64,000 nt of DNA from Brasenia schreberi (GCA_036023115.1 JAYKKT010000086.1:10803501-10867500), one strand, 5' to 3'. Positions 33,871-47,250 are shown, counted from the first letter of the stretch. Program-made: numbers and translations. Notes: generated from the letters alone by a model not told the origin.

Positions 33871-34895
33871 TAGATATGAATTCAAAAGTTCAGGGGTTTG
33901 ATACCATAATCGTAGCATGCTGGTTAGACAGACCCAAACCAGATTATTCAAGCCCTCAATCTTCTGACTTGCGAGCTAGAAGCCCTAGCTCTCTGCTGTA
34001 GCTCCCCTTTTCGAGTTTGATCGAGCTGAGAAATGGGTTCTCATGACAATAGCTCTCACATGAAACAATTTTTAATAATAGTGAAGCAAATATATCTGTT
34101 AGTCTAAAAAACAACTTTGACTTCAACAATGCAAGGGAGAAAACCATTGATTAAGCCATTAGAATCAATTCTTGACCTTGAGAGAGATAGAGGTTGAGAA
34201 TAATAGAGAAAGAGGTTCGAAAGAGATAGAAAGGTCAAAATTATTCAAAAAAATTGAAAAAGAAGAGCTAAAGAGAGCGAAATTTAGAGAAAAATTGAAC
34301 AATTGAGAGAGAAAACGGCATAAAAAGAAATATCTAAAGAAAGAGATTGAGAAAGGTTGTTAGGAGAAAAGAACAAGCCGACATGCAAACAAATTATTGA
34401 GAGGAGAAGAAACCCGTAAACAAAAGGAGAGGAAAAAAATGTGCAACAAGAATAGTTTGAGAATTTTTGTAAAAAGAGAGATATATTTAGTAAAATGGGA
34501 TGTATGAATAACAATTATGTAAATTTTTGTGAGAACGTGAACAAAGAAACAGTTTTTTCATGAGAAAAATAATTGTGGTATTTTCCACGGAAAAGGTAAT
34601 CAAGACATAAAGATGAGTTTAGGTAAATCTGCCATCATCTAGCCACATAATATTACCAGTGAAATTACTGCATAATCACAGTGTCTTCACACAGAGAAAC
34701 TTAGGCACGCACACACACAGTCACCAGTGGAATTGTTAGAAGGGCATCATAAATTAATGGATGAAAATGTATACTTTGCGTTCTGATGGATACCATATGA
34801 CACATGAACTGGAGTTGAATATATCTGTACACTAAGGTTAGCCAGAAAAAGGAAAAGAAAAAGGTTCAATCTCACACTAATGCAGTGATGCAAGA
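33871..34895. other. Region downstream of the OBERON-like gene
   Basis: GA-rich on the plus strand at 34180-34500. It should contain the 3' untranslated region of the minus-strand gene near 34700-34895. No canonical AATAAA was picked out on the minus strand. Confidence 0.4.
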
Positions 34896-35570
34896 TCATG
34901 TACTCAGGTTTTGTTTTGTGGCTTCCATCTTCAACAACAGATCTTTAATATCTGCTTCCATCCTCAATTTCATGTTAAAATATTCTTGATGAGCTCTTTT
35001 TAGGGCCTTTAGTTCCTCAAATTTCTGTCGTCGTCTTTGCTCCGTTTCAGTCAAACGCAATTTAGCTATCCGGCTCGGATATTCTTCTTCTATCTTCTCT
35101 CTCTTTGCAACCGCAATGCGCTTCAACCCTTCAGATTCCCTCCTTGCATCATCAGCGTGGGTTTGAAACATCTGAGCCTCTGCTTGCTTCATTCTAACAA
35201 GGCATTCTAGCTCATCAACAACAGGCTTCTCAGAAATCGAGTGCAGCTTATGGAAATCCACTTGTTTGGCCACATCGCCAGACACATCCGGTGGCGGAAA
35301 CATCCCACTAGATAAGGATGGCGTCTTAATCGAGGGCACCTTACATAAAGTTTCCAAGCCATTACTTGCTTCCGCCTTGTTCTTATTGTAATGATCTTTT
35401 GCAACAGAAGCAGATGGACCAGCAGTATCGGTCTCGGCTTCTGAAAATCAACGAGAAAAACTAAAACATTAGTGAGCCGAATGTAGCATTACCTTCACAA
35501 AAAGCATATAAAACGTCAAGGCACTTAATCTTCCATGCTGGGTAATGGACTATTGCCTCCAAAGCAATCA

Positions 35571-35624
<54 letters not shown>

Positions 35625-38600
35625 CGCGCGCGAATTAAAGGAAGTTCAGATTTATCTAAAACTACAACAGGAAAGGGGTCTAAAATTACTACAAGATTCA
35701 GAAGTCGAGATTGGAAAGGAAAAGATCATCACAATAGTGACAATTTGTGGCACAAACATTTATCACAACAATTGCAGGTCTCAGTATGATACAACTATTA
35801 GCAAGCAACTTGTTTCATGAGAGCAGGTGTTCTGGTGCATTCATTTATGAGTGTGGAACTAGATTGGTTCATATGGTACCACTGCATCTTTAAAGGGAGA
35901 ACATTCTTCAACCATAATTACAATGAACTAGTCTTTACCATTTCGTACTATGTCCATTGTGCCAATTCCAAGTAATGATAGTATATTGCCAAATCTCTTC
36001 CAATCAAACCTCAATGATACTAAAAAGTGGCTTAGTTTTAGATTTTACAGATTATCAAGTTCATTAAAACTAAAAGATGATTAAGTCAGACTTGACGGTA
36101 GACCAGCAAGTGGCGTTCTATCATTTTGACCTTTTGGGTCCTAGTCCGTTGGCATTCAGCGTCTTTCATTTTATGCATAAAAGCTGTGTAGCAGGGAAAC
36201 CTAATTGATGTGTCTGACTCACAAAAAACATGGATGCTGGTACTTCCCATGTCCGACAGTATTAATTTTAAAGTATGCTAAACTAACATCAGTTAATCAC
36301 AGATTTTCTAATACTATAATTTAAAATGATGTTTTACTCTTTTACCTAATCAAAATTCATAAAATTATAGTTATATATAGCCATGTCCATCTACCTCTAG
36401 ATTTTAAAGTTTCCATGTGCCTCCCTACTCTCTCACCCGTAATGGTACCCATGTGAAGTGCTGAACTCAGATTAGCCTACCATAACCACTCTCGAAAGAA
36501 AACAGAAAAGAGCCTGTCTACCCACTCAATTTATATTTATCTCAAACAGTTTAATTTAATAAACCAACCGCACTCGAAATTTGTATTCTCTCTCTCTCAC
36601 AACCTGATGTGCCATATGGATGAGACTATGCTAAAATGATACCTCTGCTCATTTGTGCAACTGCCGCTATAAACTGATTTATACCCAATTTGAATGATTT
36701 AGTGCAGATTTGGCAAGACTCCAGTCGAAGTACTCTTATCAATCATACTTAAGGCATTTATATACTGCTATTTCCGTGCTCTTTGAACCCTTAGCTTGAG
36801 AGTTTAAGTTACATCTAACCTGGGAGCATCACTACCTGCCTAAGATATCTATCAATCTAGTTCTTAAAAGGAGCCGCCATCAAAGAACCATTGCTACTCA
36901 AAACTCCTAGACCCTACATAATCCAAGCTGAAGATACTAAGGGAAGAGATGAAGATACTTGAAGTTACTTAAATTTACTGTACTGTTCTCTAGGGGTTTC
37001 TACCATTTTTTCCTTTCAGAACTAGAGGCACATTAAAACAACTCTGAATACAATCTGTTGCCCCCTTACAGACTGGCAGGCTTTTTATAACTTGCCGAGT
37101 TTTGACCATTTATTCCCAGTAAATATCAAATGTATACCTAACTTTGCAAGGTCAGACAATGATTGGCACAACTAAATTAGAGAGCGTAATGCTAGCCTTG
37201 AGGGAGATAACATGAGACCATTACACAATCAGGATTGCTCCAGTGCCTGCACTCTCATTAACCATCACGACTCGTCCCGTTTCTTCCCCATCGGATTCTG
37301 CACACTGCACTATAAGCTAGAAATATGGATTGGTTAAAAATTTACCTATGCTGCATCCTACCATACCTATACTAAAACAACAAGGAGACAACGAACAATT
37401 AGGAACATCAAAACATTCAATATGTTTTCTATTAGAACTTAACTGTTCATCCTATTGTTCAATAAACAACACTACATTTCCAACAAAGTGTCCAACTAAT
37501 GGATATACCTGCATCACAAAAGGGGCATCATTGTAAAATCTTTTCACATGTGATGATTCACAATTTCTCCTTGTGAACTTCTAAGCCTAAAATACTCCTT
37601 GAATAACCAGAATAGGTACTCATTGTTCTCCTTCATCCATCCACTTGTTCCTTTTGGATAGCATTTCTCCATCATCTTGCAATATTATCTTCTGAAATCC
37701 TTCATGTTCCATCGCAAATTTGATATTCTCCAATGTAGTCACAAAATGAACTAGTTAATCTGAGTGAATGAAAACACCAGCTAAACAACTTTATGGACCA
37801 ACATTAAAATGCCTTAGCATATCCTCCATGATCAAATCCAAGCACCAGCCATTTACAATGCCCAAGTGATGTGCAGAACATCTTTTTCCCTTTTCTAATA
37901 AAGGAAGTTATCCTACACTCTTCTGCAAGAAGTTTTACGATGAGGCACTTTAGCCACTTTCTTTTATAAACAAAGTCAACGGATCTCAGGGCCTATCATG
38001 TTTTTTGAATACAAATGAAAGAAGAGATTGAATGTACAATTGAAGATGGGCGACAAATCCAAATATATAAGTTAGGCATAAGCAGCTAACCCATCAAATT
38101 TCGGAAAGGTACCAACATGGAAAAACAATCTGATCCACTTGACTTGATTTCCTTTTACTAAAATCACCACAGTGGATGCTGTAAACATGCTGATAAACTA
38201 GTAAATAGATCACTGAAAATTGCTGATGGAAAAAGGATGCCCACTAGAAACATGCAGAAATTCGAACAAGTGAATCAGGTACCAGACACATGAAGACCAA
38301 AGTAAGAACACTCATGTGACAATGCCCTGGAAGCATTTTACAAATTTCACATGTTTTTAGGACAGCATAAACAAAATCCTGCATGCAAGAACCAAATAAA
38401 ACAACTCATATTGGACATGGAACGTGTTCCTCAGGAGCTACCTGTAAGTACAGAACCAAACCTCTAAAGTTTGTTCTTGAAAATTGTAGATGCTTTGAAA
38501 ACTGCAAACCAGATACACCAACAAGAAGAGTAGTAATTGTAAAAAGAACTTAAGAAAAATAAAAGCAACAACATGTCAACAACAGCAACTAAGCCTTTTC

Positions 38601-41600
38601 CCATACTAAATGGAATCAGCTATATAGATTCTTTGTTTCCACAATGCCCTATCATGCCATGCTAGCAGTTAACTCAATATCAGCTAGATCATTCTTTATT
38701 GTTTTTTTTCAACACTTTTGTGGTCGTCCTCTTTCTCTTTTAACATTTTCACAATCTAGTTTTTCGTATCTTCTTACAGGAGCATCATTTGGTCATTTTT
38801 CTACGTGTTCAAACTATATTAAACGATTTTTTCTCATTTTATCCTCTATTGGTACTACTCCTAATTTGTTTCTAATAACCTCATTATGTATACGGTCTTT
38901 CCTTGTGTGACCCCTCTTCCATCTCAATATCTTCATTTCTACTACAAACATTTTTTCTACATATTGATGATTAACTGCTCCATACTCACAACAATAAAAT
39001 ATTGCAGGTCTAATTGTTGCTCTATAATATTTACCTTTCAACTTTAATAGTATCTTCTTATCACATAGTATACCCGATGCTCCTCTCCATTTTAACCAAC
39101 TGGCATTAATTCCAAGTATAACATCTCCATCAATTCTTCCATCACTCTGAAAATTGACCTTAGGTATTTAAAATTTTTCTTGTGAGGGATGCAATGTATA
39201 CCGATCTTAATTTTTATGTCCTCTAAAGTAACAAAATGATCAAACTTAAATTTCATATATTATGTCTTTGTTCTACTAAGTCGGGCGCCTTACTTTCTAA
39301 TGTTTCTCTCTATATTCCAATTTTCAATTAACTTTTTCCTTGGACTCCTCCACTATGACAATGTCATCTCCAAATAACATACACAAAGGTACTTCATCTT
39401 GAATATGGTTTATTAACTCATCAATCACCAGTATAAATAAGTATGGACTTAAAGTTGATCCTTGATGTAACACAATATTAACTTCAAAGAAGTATGTCAT
39501 TCCTTCATGAGTCCTCACACATGTTTTTGTACATCGTACATTTCTCTTATAATGTTTATGGGATACCTCTCTTTTCCAAGGTTCTCCAAAGAACGTCTAT
39601 TGGTACCTAACTTTTTTCTAGATCAATAAATATTATGTAGTCTTTCTTTTTTTATCTAAAATATTCTATAAGATGTCTCAAAAAGTGAATCGCTTCAACA
39701 GTAGATATGCTTGACATGAATCCAAATTGGTTCATGTTGTACTCGATACTTGTCTTAACCTACGTTCAATAATTCTTTCCTATAATTTCATAGTATGACT
39801 CATTAACTAGATACCCCGATAATTCGCAATATTATGGATATCTTCCTTGTTCTTATATATGGGTATAAGTGTACTCGCTCTCCATTCATCGGACATCTTT
39901 TAGTTTCTCCATATTTTATTAAACAGTCTCCTCTCCCTCCTAAGATTTTCCAAACTTCTATAAGAATATTGTCCGGTCCTACATATTTGTCAAGCTTCGT
40001 AAATCTGTTACATCCTTGAAAACAAAAAAAAAAAGCAAGAAAACAAAATTAGTTCAACATACTTGAACTTTCGGCTTGGTACAAGTAAAATGATATCACC
40101 CTTACCAGTCAAGAATGCCATTATAACGTTGTATACATCTACGACACTTCCTTTGTTTTCCAGATGTGCTAACATTTGATCAGCTACATCCTGCATCTGC
40201 CTCCCTCTAGCATCTACACTCCCTAGAAAGATCCTTCTCACATATTCAAGTTCCTTTGAAAGAGTTTCAGCGTTCCAATCCTTTGCACAAATTTTAAACA
40301 CTTCCTTCACAAACCCAAACATCTCAGAGGGATGATTGCAAGCAACACAGTGGAACTGCATCTCTGTGGTAGTGCCTGTAATACTGCGACCATTTCTGAT
40401 ATGTGAATCCCGCAACCCACAATCAGTATGGCACCAATGGAGGCAGACATCACAGCCAACCCAGCTACATGTATTTGATGCCAAATCAAACTTCAAACAC
40501 ACAAGGCACATGCATGCATTGCAAAATCCATTCTTCTGACTACAAATTTTGCAATCACAATCATCTACAGGTAAGATGTTTCGACATGCAAGGTTCCTGC
40601 ACTTTAGATTGAAGAAAATTTCAACCAGATCAGAAGGTGGGACATTGTTTACTTGCCATAGGAAGGCCTGAAGTCCAGTCTTCAGAGCAACCAATATTTC
40701 AAGCAGAACACGGTGAGAGTTTGATAATGTCTCCATTGACAAATCAGTTCGCCTTCGCAGCGTATCCTGGAACGCGTTTAGACGCTTTTTCAAGTTCTCA
40801 TTGATTATCATTTCTCGCATATTCTCCTTGAGATGCAGCAAAAACGGATCCGACATTTCCTGCAGCCTCCTGGCCATTACTGCCACAGGTTCTGAAACTA
40901 TATCAGAAATAAATTTCTCAGCATTTTGGTGAAGCTGCTCAATCCCCATTTCCACATTACTTTGAAGAATGGGTGGATCTCTCTCAAGCCATCTCTTACC
41001 ATTGTCATACATAATTTGCCGTGATCTAGTTTCATGATTACCCACACTCTGCGTTGGAGATTGCACAACTTCATGCCCTCTATGTTCTGGTCTCTCCCTT
41101 ATGAAACTAGACTGCCTTTCTAACCCATTGGTTTTTGCAAGACTTCCTTCTGATTTCACATGTTGCCTTTGCAAGACAGTGAATTTTTCTTGAAAATGCC
41201 CATTCCCATTAACTAACCCGAATGCCGATTGATCTCTATTATTCAATGGCTGGAAAGCACCATTACTACTTTGCAATATCCTTTGGTATAAAGGGACTTC
41301 TTTACGCTGCCTAAATCTGTCTGTCCCTCCACTATTACCACCATGCACCTGATCAGCTGGAGATTGCCCTTGTCGAGAGCCTTGAGGACTTTGATCTACT
41401 CCCTGAAATATAGGATTGCTACCAACTGAGCGTTCATAGTTGCCCAATGAGTTCTGGGTCAGTGAACAACTTGGATTATGAACAAATGGTTGAGAACCAG
41501 ACATAGAAATTGATGGTGCAAACCCATCAGAGCTAGTGTGAGTGGCGAGAGAATTAGTTGGTAGGGAATGTTCACTTTTTGTTCGACTAGAAGAAGGAGC

Positions 41601-43250
41601 CATGTCTGGTTTCAAATTTGGAGATGCAAGAATCGGTGAAACATCAGGCAATCCAAGAGACAGCTGAAGGGTCTCCACTTTCCAGTTCTTGATCTTGTGC
41701 TTCTCGACAGAAGTATCTAACTTCTTTGGTTTTTCCGCGAATGTACTTCCTGCAAACAGCTCAAAACTCATCATGCTTCTAGACTTCTTCATGTTGACGG
41801 TGCCATTTTTTTCTTCTAGATGAGTTTCAGAGCGATCAGAGACCAATAAATCCCTCTCAATCTGCACATCAACAGCAACAAGTTTCCATTTGTCTAAGCC
41901 GGCCACCTCCTTAACTTTATTCCCGCAGCTCCCACTATATTCTGCAACTGATGCCCTCTCCATGGTTCCACACGATCCACCCACTTCTTCCAGAACCAAT
42001 TTCTTTGCATCAACAGCAAGCACACCAGTACCAAAATTTCCAGGGATAACTATCTCACTCTGTTTTCTGTTATCACCATTTTCTTCATTGCCCTGATCAT
42101 CCTCGATAGATTCGGCATCCAACATAGGACCCTCTTCGTTTGCTTCCTCATTCAAATCCTGCAAAAGACTTGCACAACTCTGATTCCGTTTCAGTGACCC
42201 GACCGCTTCATCAAAACTTGTTTCTGATAACTGCTCGTCTTGGCGGGAAAGAAATGCCCCTTCTTCCTTACGCAATTCTCTTATTATCTCACCATCTAAA
42301 CTCTTTCCACTTTCATCAGATACGTTCCCTTTTCCATCCGCAGTTTTCTCCTCTCCTTGTTTTACAGATCCTGCTATGATGCGGCCATGATCCTCCACCA
42401 CCCCTGTCGTAACATGTTCTGATTTGTCCTTCGCCATAGGAGTAGATTCTGATTTCTCTTTTTCCATTGCTTCTATCCTCCCTTCCGCAGTGGTTTCGGG
42501 TGCAAACTCTTTTTGTTCATTTGTTTCGCCTTCTTTGGTGTCACACTTCTTTGCAACCAGTGATTCGCTCGCAACCGCTTCCGCTTCGGTTTCTCGCTCA
42601 AGCTCACCTTCTTCCATCTCGCTACTGCTATTTTCTACATTCTCTGCCTTCCTCGTCTCCACTGCACTCGCTGAAGCGACGCTACCTCTATCCTCAGATC
42701 CCACGCCGATTTCTTTACCAGACAAACTACTCACTCTCGGAAGCACATGCCCTACACCACCTTCTCCCTTTCTCTCCTTGCTGCTAGACCTCCTCCATGT
42801 GCTATCATCGCGCTTCGATCTGAATCCCTTCGCCTTCGACGCCATGTCGTAGTACTCTCTCCTGAATGATGAGGATGACGAGGGCGACGAAAACCCATTT
42901 GAGGAACTCCGATGACTCCGCTCTCCCGAAGAGTCTCCGAACAGCTTCGGCACGCTCTCCACCCGGTTGAATCCCTTCCTCTCCATCCTGTAGTCTAAGT
43001 GTTCCTTCCGGTGGTATGCCTCCGGAGAGAAATCCCTCCGTTCACTCCGGCCATCGCGATCCTCACTCCGCCCGGTTTCCAGCTTCGACGAGTAGCTCCG
43101 CCGGTAGCTCGGTCGGTCAGATCCCTCGGCGTCCAGATTCTTCACATATCGGATCTTGCTCCCATCCTGATCCCTCCTTCCCCACTCTTTACCTCCGGAT
43201 TTCTCCCCACCGGAGTCCAAATTGTCGCCGTACCACCTCTGTCGTTTCAT
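34896..43250 (-). CDS. OBE4: OBERON4/TITANIA-type PHD-finger protein (exons 43250-40106 and 35440-34896)
   Basis: Nuclear PHD protein of the plant OBERON family. In Arabidopsis OBE3/OBE4 (TITANIA) act redundantly in meristem and embryonic root establishment. Exon 1 (3145 bases) starts at an ATG whose product begins MKRQRWYGDNLDS. Residues 1 to about 850 are charged, Ser/Glu/Arg-rich and probably disordered. The PHD-like finger lies at about 899-975 (CKICSQKNGFC, C-x-x-C, WCHTDCGLRD, FHCVAC). Exon 1 ends TTGACTG|GTAAGG. Exon 2 (545 bases) follows TTTTCAG and restores the frame with a Glu codon split across the junction. It encodes a C-terminal coiled coil (about residues 1125-1227), ending EADIKDLLLKMEATKQN before TGA at 34896-34898. 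The joined product is 1229 residues, close to what I recall for OBE4 (about 1160). OBE3 is the alternative, but the great length of the N-terminus favours OBE4. No disabling change was seen. Confidence 0.9.
35573..35621. repeat. (CT)n microsatellite in the intron
   Basis: About 24 CT units followed by CGTGCGCGCGCG. It is (GA)n on the coding strand of the host gene. Confidence 0.95.
35820..38562. other. Intron sequence without recognised features
   Basis: No long open frames, element ends or RNA genes recognised. Composition is ordinary for plant introns. Confidence 0.5.
38563..40015 (-). mobile_element. RTE-type LINE relic, copy 3, in the host intron
   Basis: On the minus strand it begins near 40015 just before the RT domain and continues through the fingers, palm (LFGDDIVIVEESKEKVN at 39324-39390) and post-RT region (KGKYYRATIRPAIFYCCEYGAVN, then KILRWKRGHTRKDRIHNEVIRNKLGV at 38814-39041). 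It ends with the TTG-repeat tail at 38563-38600. It lies in the sense orientation of the host gene and starts about 90 bases inside the intron. Several frameshifts make it non-functional. Confidence 0.8.
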
Positions 43251-43660
43251 CGATCTGCAGACCACTAAAAAGACCGAAGAAGAAAGACGAGATAACGAAA
43301 GAGAAGGGGGGGATAGGGGGAAAATGAGGGAGAAACTCTATACCCTATGCCTGACCACAGAACGAACCTCGATTACAGCATATTCTGCACGGAGAACATG
43401 AAATCCCTAATCTTGCGGCGCAACAGATCGCCGAACGAGCTCGGAAAACGCATTTGCGTCGCCGGCGTACGTCTCCTTGAAGCCCTACAGAAGAAGGACC
43501 AGGCCTGCCACGCAGGAAGAATCTCGCACAAAATGCTGGAGACAGGTCTTACGGAACGAGGCAGGTGGTTATAGGCTCGATTTTCCGGCGTCGAGAGATC
43601 GCGTGCACCCCACCGACGGCGTCTCTCCGCCATATACGAGAGAGAGAGAAGAGGAACAAC
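43251..43660 (-). promoter_or_regulatory. 5' leader region of the OBERON-like gene
   Basis: Pyrimidine-rich on the coding strand directly before the ATG (TTCTCTTTCG, TCTTTCTTCTTCGG). It contains an 86-codon upstream open frame (43373-43633). Candidate splice sites TTCC|GTAAGA (about 43552) and TCTGCAG (43257) would remove much of it, so a 5' UTR intron is an alternative. The transcription start is not determined. Confidence 0.45.
43373..43633 (-). other. 86-codon upstream open reading frame
   Basis: ATGGCG context with a good +4 G. It is Arg-rich at the start (MAERRRRWG) and ends 123 bases before the main ATG. No known domain. If present in the mature message it would reduce translation of the main frame. 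It could also be removed by a leader intron. Confidence 0.35.
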
Positions 43661-46057
43661 TCTTTGTCTGCGTATTTATTTATTTTATCTTTTACTTAGG
43701 GATTCGTACAGTGAGATGGGTCAATGGTCTGTTTATGTGTCGCATGAAAGACCGTTGTACCCAGTATTTCTTGCATAAATAGCCAACGTATCCATCGTGT
43801 TTGATGTGGGTCTTGTCAGCTCTTGACTCTTCTGCATCCGAACATTAATACATGGTTAAGTACAACCCTAACGGAGTGCAGTTGAGGAAAGCCGAACATT
43901 AATATCTGTTTGTGTCATTCTCTGGTGGTACACTACTCCGTTTGATATCCTCGTCAGGCACACAAGTTGAGTTGATCTAAAAACAACTGACCTGAGTTCT
44001 AGATCGAGCTCAAGTTTAGTTAGTTTTGACTTATTCTTGACTCAACTCCTTCTAAGTAGAGAACTGTTACCTGGGAGTATTAACCCAGAATTGATCTTAG
44101 ACAAAACTCGGTTGGAGCTCAAGTCCAGCTTGACTTACATGTTCACGCTTGGATTGGATCGACAGGCTGCATTTAAGCTTGATTACTTTATCAAATGCCA
44201 ATGTGATTTTATGTAGTCTTGCACAAGGGCCATGGTGATGAAGGTTATTTTCGAAAAACAGGAAGGCTTCAAGATCCTTTTTTGGAGTTAAATGCGAAAA
44301 ATAAAGCATAATGAAGATCTAAAATAAACAGGTAGTCAGTCAACTGCTTGTCTTTGTTTTGGGTCTGTTAGAGTGGAATATAAGTCATGAATGAGTTCGA
44401 CAAACTTTATCCATAGAATCAACAGGCTGAACTGACCTGACCCAAACAAAGCTTCTTCTTACTGCGGTTGGATGGGTGTGTCCACCCTAGTATACTTTTC
44501 ATCGAAATGTAATGTCGTTTCCTTTTCAAGCAACAAGGGTGGGTCGTGCGTGGTCTCGGACCTCGCCGTTGACCAAGGACTCCTCACATGCTTCAAAATC
44601 TACCGTCAAATGTCTCGATGAGCGGCGCTTTTATTTTGAAGTTGAATGTAGGACCCACGTCAAAGTCAAACCGTAGCCAGGTTAGCGGACAAGACGATTT
44701 CGACTTATCATATTCATTCTCGTGTCGCGCACACCATGCTGACAAGCCCCTAATGCTAAACTAGGGTATTAATATTGGCACGCCTATTCACATTTTTTTT
44801 TTTTCAAACGCATCTTCTTTTTCTAATATCGAAACACCTTCCAACTCACTCACACATTTCTTTCTTTTCATGCTTGCGACCGTCAGTTTGTTCACGTGTT
44901 TACCGCCGTTGTTTTTTCTTACTGTCGAACAATGCACGAGTAAATTCTTTCGAACAAGAAAAAAGATGTTGATAAATAAAGAGATTTTACAGTTTTGTTA
45001 AATACACAGTGGATTTGCTTTCTTTTGTCGTATTTTGGGTATTTGAAGGCATTTGGCCCAATGACCGTAAGTTGTTAGTAGTTCAACATATGTGACCCAA
45101 TCGCATCACTTTTGTAAAGGAAGATACCGCTCACTCGCATCTCTTTTATTAGAAAAAGATGAGGTTGTGTTATGTTTTTCTATATTAAGAAATGTGACGG
45201 AGTTGTGTTTCTCTCGAAAGAGATGGAGTTGTGTCGTATCACCATATATATATTTAACACCTTATATTCTTGTTATAATATATTGAAGAATAGCAAAAAC
45301 CTCAAGCAAAAGCATTTATTACCATAGAGTAGATTCTAAGAATATGATGAAAATGTTTGTTATAGTGGAGTACTTTTTGGATATAATACAAATAAAGCGA
45401 TTCTATTTGACTGTGGTGTACCAAACGATATTTTTTTACTTATTGGTTGATGAAATTTAAGACAAATTTATTGATTGTGAGAGCAATGAACTTAATTATT
45501 CATTTGTGTGACAAAAGACATGTTTTTTAGTCATAATCAACTCATAGAGTACGTAAGAAATGTTAAGAGAAAGCATAATATGTTTATTATTATTTTTCGT
45601 TCAAAGAGTAAAGCTATAACAAGAAAGAAAAATTAATGATTAATAATATTAAGTGGACGGGTACTAAAAAGGTAGAGTGTCTATTTTTACTGAGAATAAG
45701 GTTGGAGTTAGTAGTTATTGGAAGTTTAATATGATTAATGGAGCACATAACCACCGTCTAGGTTTATATCTTGAGGGTCATGCTTAATTTGAGTATAGTG
45801 TGAGAAAGAACATGATAAGAAGTCATTGCAAACTCAAGCATATTTTGTGACATTTAAAGTAGACTGATCAATCAAATATTAATATAATAAAATATCTTTA
45901 CAATGCAATGATGAAAATTAGGAAGGGAGAGAGAGGTTGTTGAACTATTATTCAAAAAATATTGTATGATTTAGAATGTCACGAGTACCACACATACATT
46001 ATAAAATATTAGATATGGATATTGTTATTGACATTGTATTTGAATATCTTTACTCAT
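43661..46057. other. Intergenic region upstream of the OBERON-like gene
   Basis: The part next to 43660 should hold the promoter. A GA-rich patch is at 43640-43656. From about 45000 on the sequence is AT-rich without recognisable genes. No element ends were found before the LTR start at 46058. Confidence 0.5.
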
Positions 46058-46764
46058 TGTAAACACCATAAAAATGGTGATATTTTTCAAAACTCCTGAG
46101 TTTCAAAATCCAGCTTACAGCCTTATGAAATCTTTAAAAACCCAAAATGTTAAAGCTTAAACCTTTTGGGAAATATTTCAAAATAAAGGTTTTAAATTCA
46201 AGCTAAAAGCTCATGGATTTCAAAGTAGATCAAAACGGACCAGTGAAACCGGATCCAAAAATCCAGCTCAAGATCAAGTCAAAAAGTGAAGGAGAGGCCC
46301 AGTCTATCCGAATAAAAGCGAGACGGAAGATCGAACCCGGTGTCCATTTTAAAAGTCAAATTCAGCTTAAAAAATGCAAAATGAAACCAAGACCCTGATG
46401 AAGTTATCAGAAATCAAAGACTAGGCCTGTCAAAACGAAAATCAAAGTCCGTGAGAAATTCCGAGATCGACCTCATCAAAAACAAGCCCGATATGGGATC
46501 AGACAGATCAAAAACCATACAGCAAAAGGTCCTGAAAGCAAGAAATTGGCCGGTCAAAGAATTGGGAAAAACCCAGCCTAAAATCGGGTCACCGAGGAAC
46601 TGGAACCCGCTCGAAAACCGTCTATTTCATGCACCAAAAAAGGATTCAAAAGAAAATGTTTGGATTGGATCTGGACAAAAAAAAATTCAGATCCAAGTTT
46701 CATTAAAGATTGGATCGAGTTAGATCCAAGGATCCAAACCCGATCCAAAGAACCACCCTTAGCC

Positions 46765-46773
46765 TATAAATGG
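46765..46773 (+). promoter_or_regulatory. TATA box of the element A 5' LTR
   Basis: TATAAATGG after TTAGCC, in the same context as the other LTR promoters. Confidence 0.55.
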
Positions 46774-46926
46774 GGTCAAGGGGGTTCATGTGAAGTCTCT
46801 TGGAAAAATTGAAAGTGAGGAGAGAGGAGAGAGAGGTTGGAGCTCAAGCAAAGGTGTTTCACGTGGAGCTCAAGCAAAGGTGTTTTACATGGAGCACTTG
46901 GTCAACAAAGGAAAGAAGACTTGACC

Positions 46927-46936
46927 AAGGTGAGTG
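46927..46936 (+). other. Candidate leader splice donor of element A
   Basis: AAG|GTGAGTG (GT at 46930), followed by CCTAAACC as in the other LTRs. It lies 165 bases after the TATA box. Used with the acceptor at 47948 it would remove U5 and the primer-binding site. Confidence 0.45.
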
Positions 46937-47020
46937 CCTAAACCTAGGGTGGCTACACCATGGAGAGTTGACCATACGGCTGCAACCAAGTGGGCTCGAG
47001 CTGCCTTGGAGCACCAAGGT

Positions 47021-47250
47021 GGAAGGTTGACTAAGGTGGGCTCGACTAGGAAGGTTGCACCACGGTGGAAGGTTGACCAAGGTGGACACGGCTAGGAAGG
47101 CTGCACTACGGTGGAAGGTTGACCAAGGTGGGCTCAGCTAGGAAGGATGCACCACGGTGGAAGGTTAACCAAGGTGGACATGGCTAGGAAGGCTGCACCA
47201 CGGTGGAAGGTTAACCAAGGAGGACTCGGCTATGGTGTGGGCTGCACCAT
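47021..47250 (+). repeat. 46-base tandem repeat, five units
   Basis: GGAAGGTTGACCAAGGTGG starts, with variants, at 47021, 47067, 47113, 47159 and 47205, an exact 46-base period. Units also share CTAGGAAGGCTGCACCACGG. It lies in the transcribed part of the LTR. Confidence 0.9.

Larger units (their letters stand above)
35441..40105 (-). other. Intron of the OBERON-like gene
   Basis: 4665 bases, GTAAGG...TTTTCAG on the minus strand. It holds a (CT)n microsatellite about 130 bases upstream of the acceptor, unassigned sequence at 35820-38562, and an RTE LINE relic next to exon 1 (38563 to about 40015). The phases of the two exons (1 + 2) fit without a further exon. Reading through the donor would add a 37-residue tail not found in the family. 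Confidence 0.85.

Noticed and set aside
40008..40105. C-terminal extension of OBERON exon 1 into KGDIILLVPSRK and beyond.
   Set aside because: A strong GTAAGG donor precedes it, and the exon at 35440 continues the family sequence in frame.
42424..42852. Ser-rich plus-strand frames opposite OBERON exon 1 (41890-43327).
   Set aside because: They are shadows of the Ser/Glu/Arg-rich coding strand.
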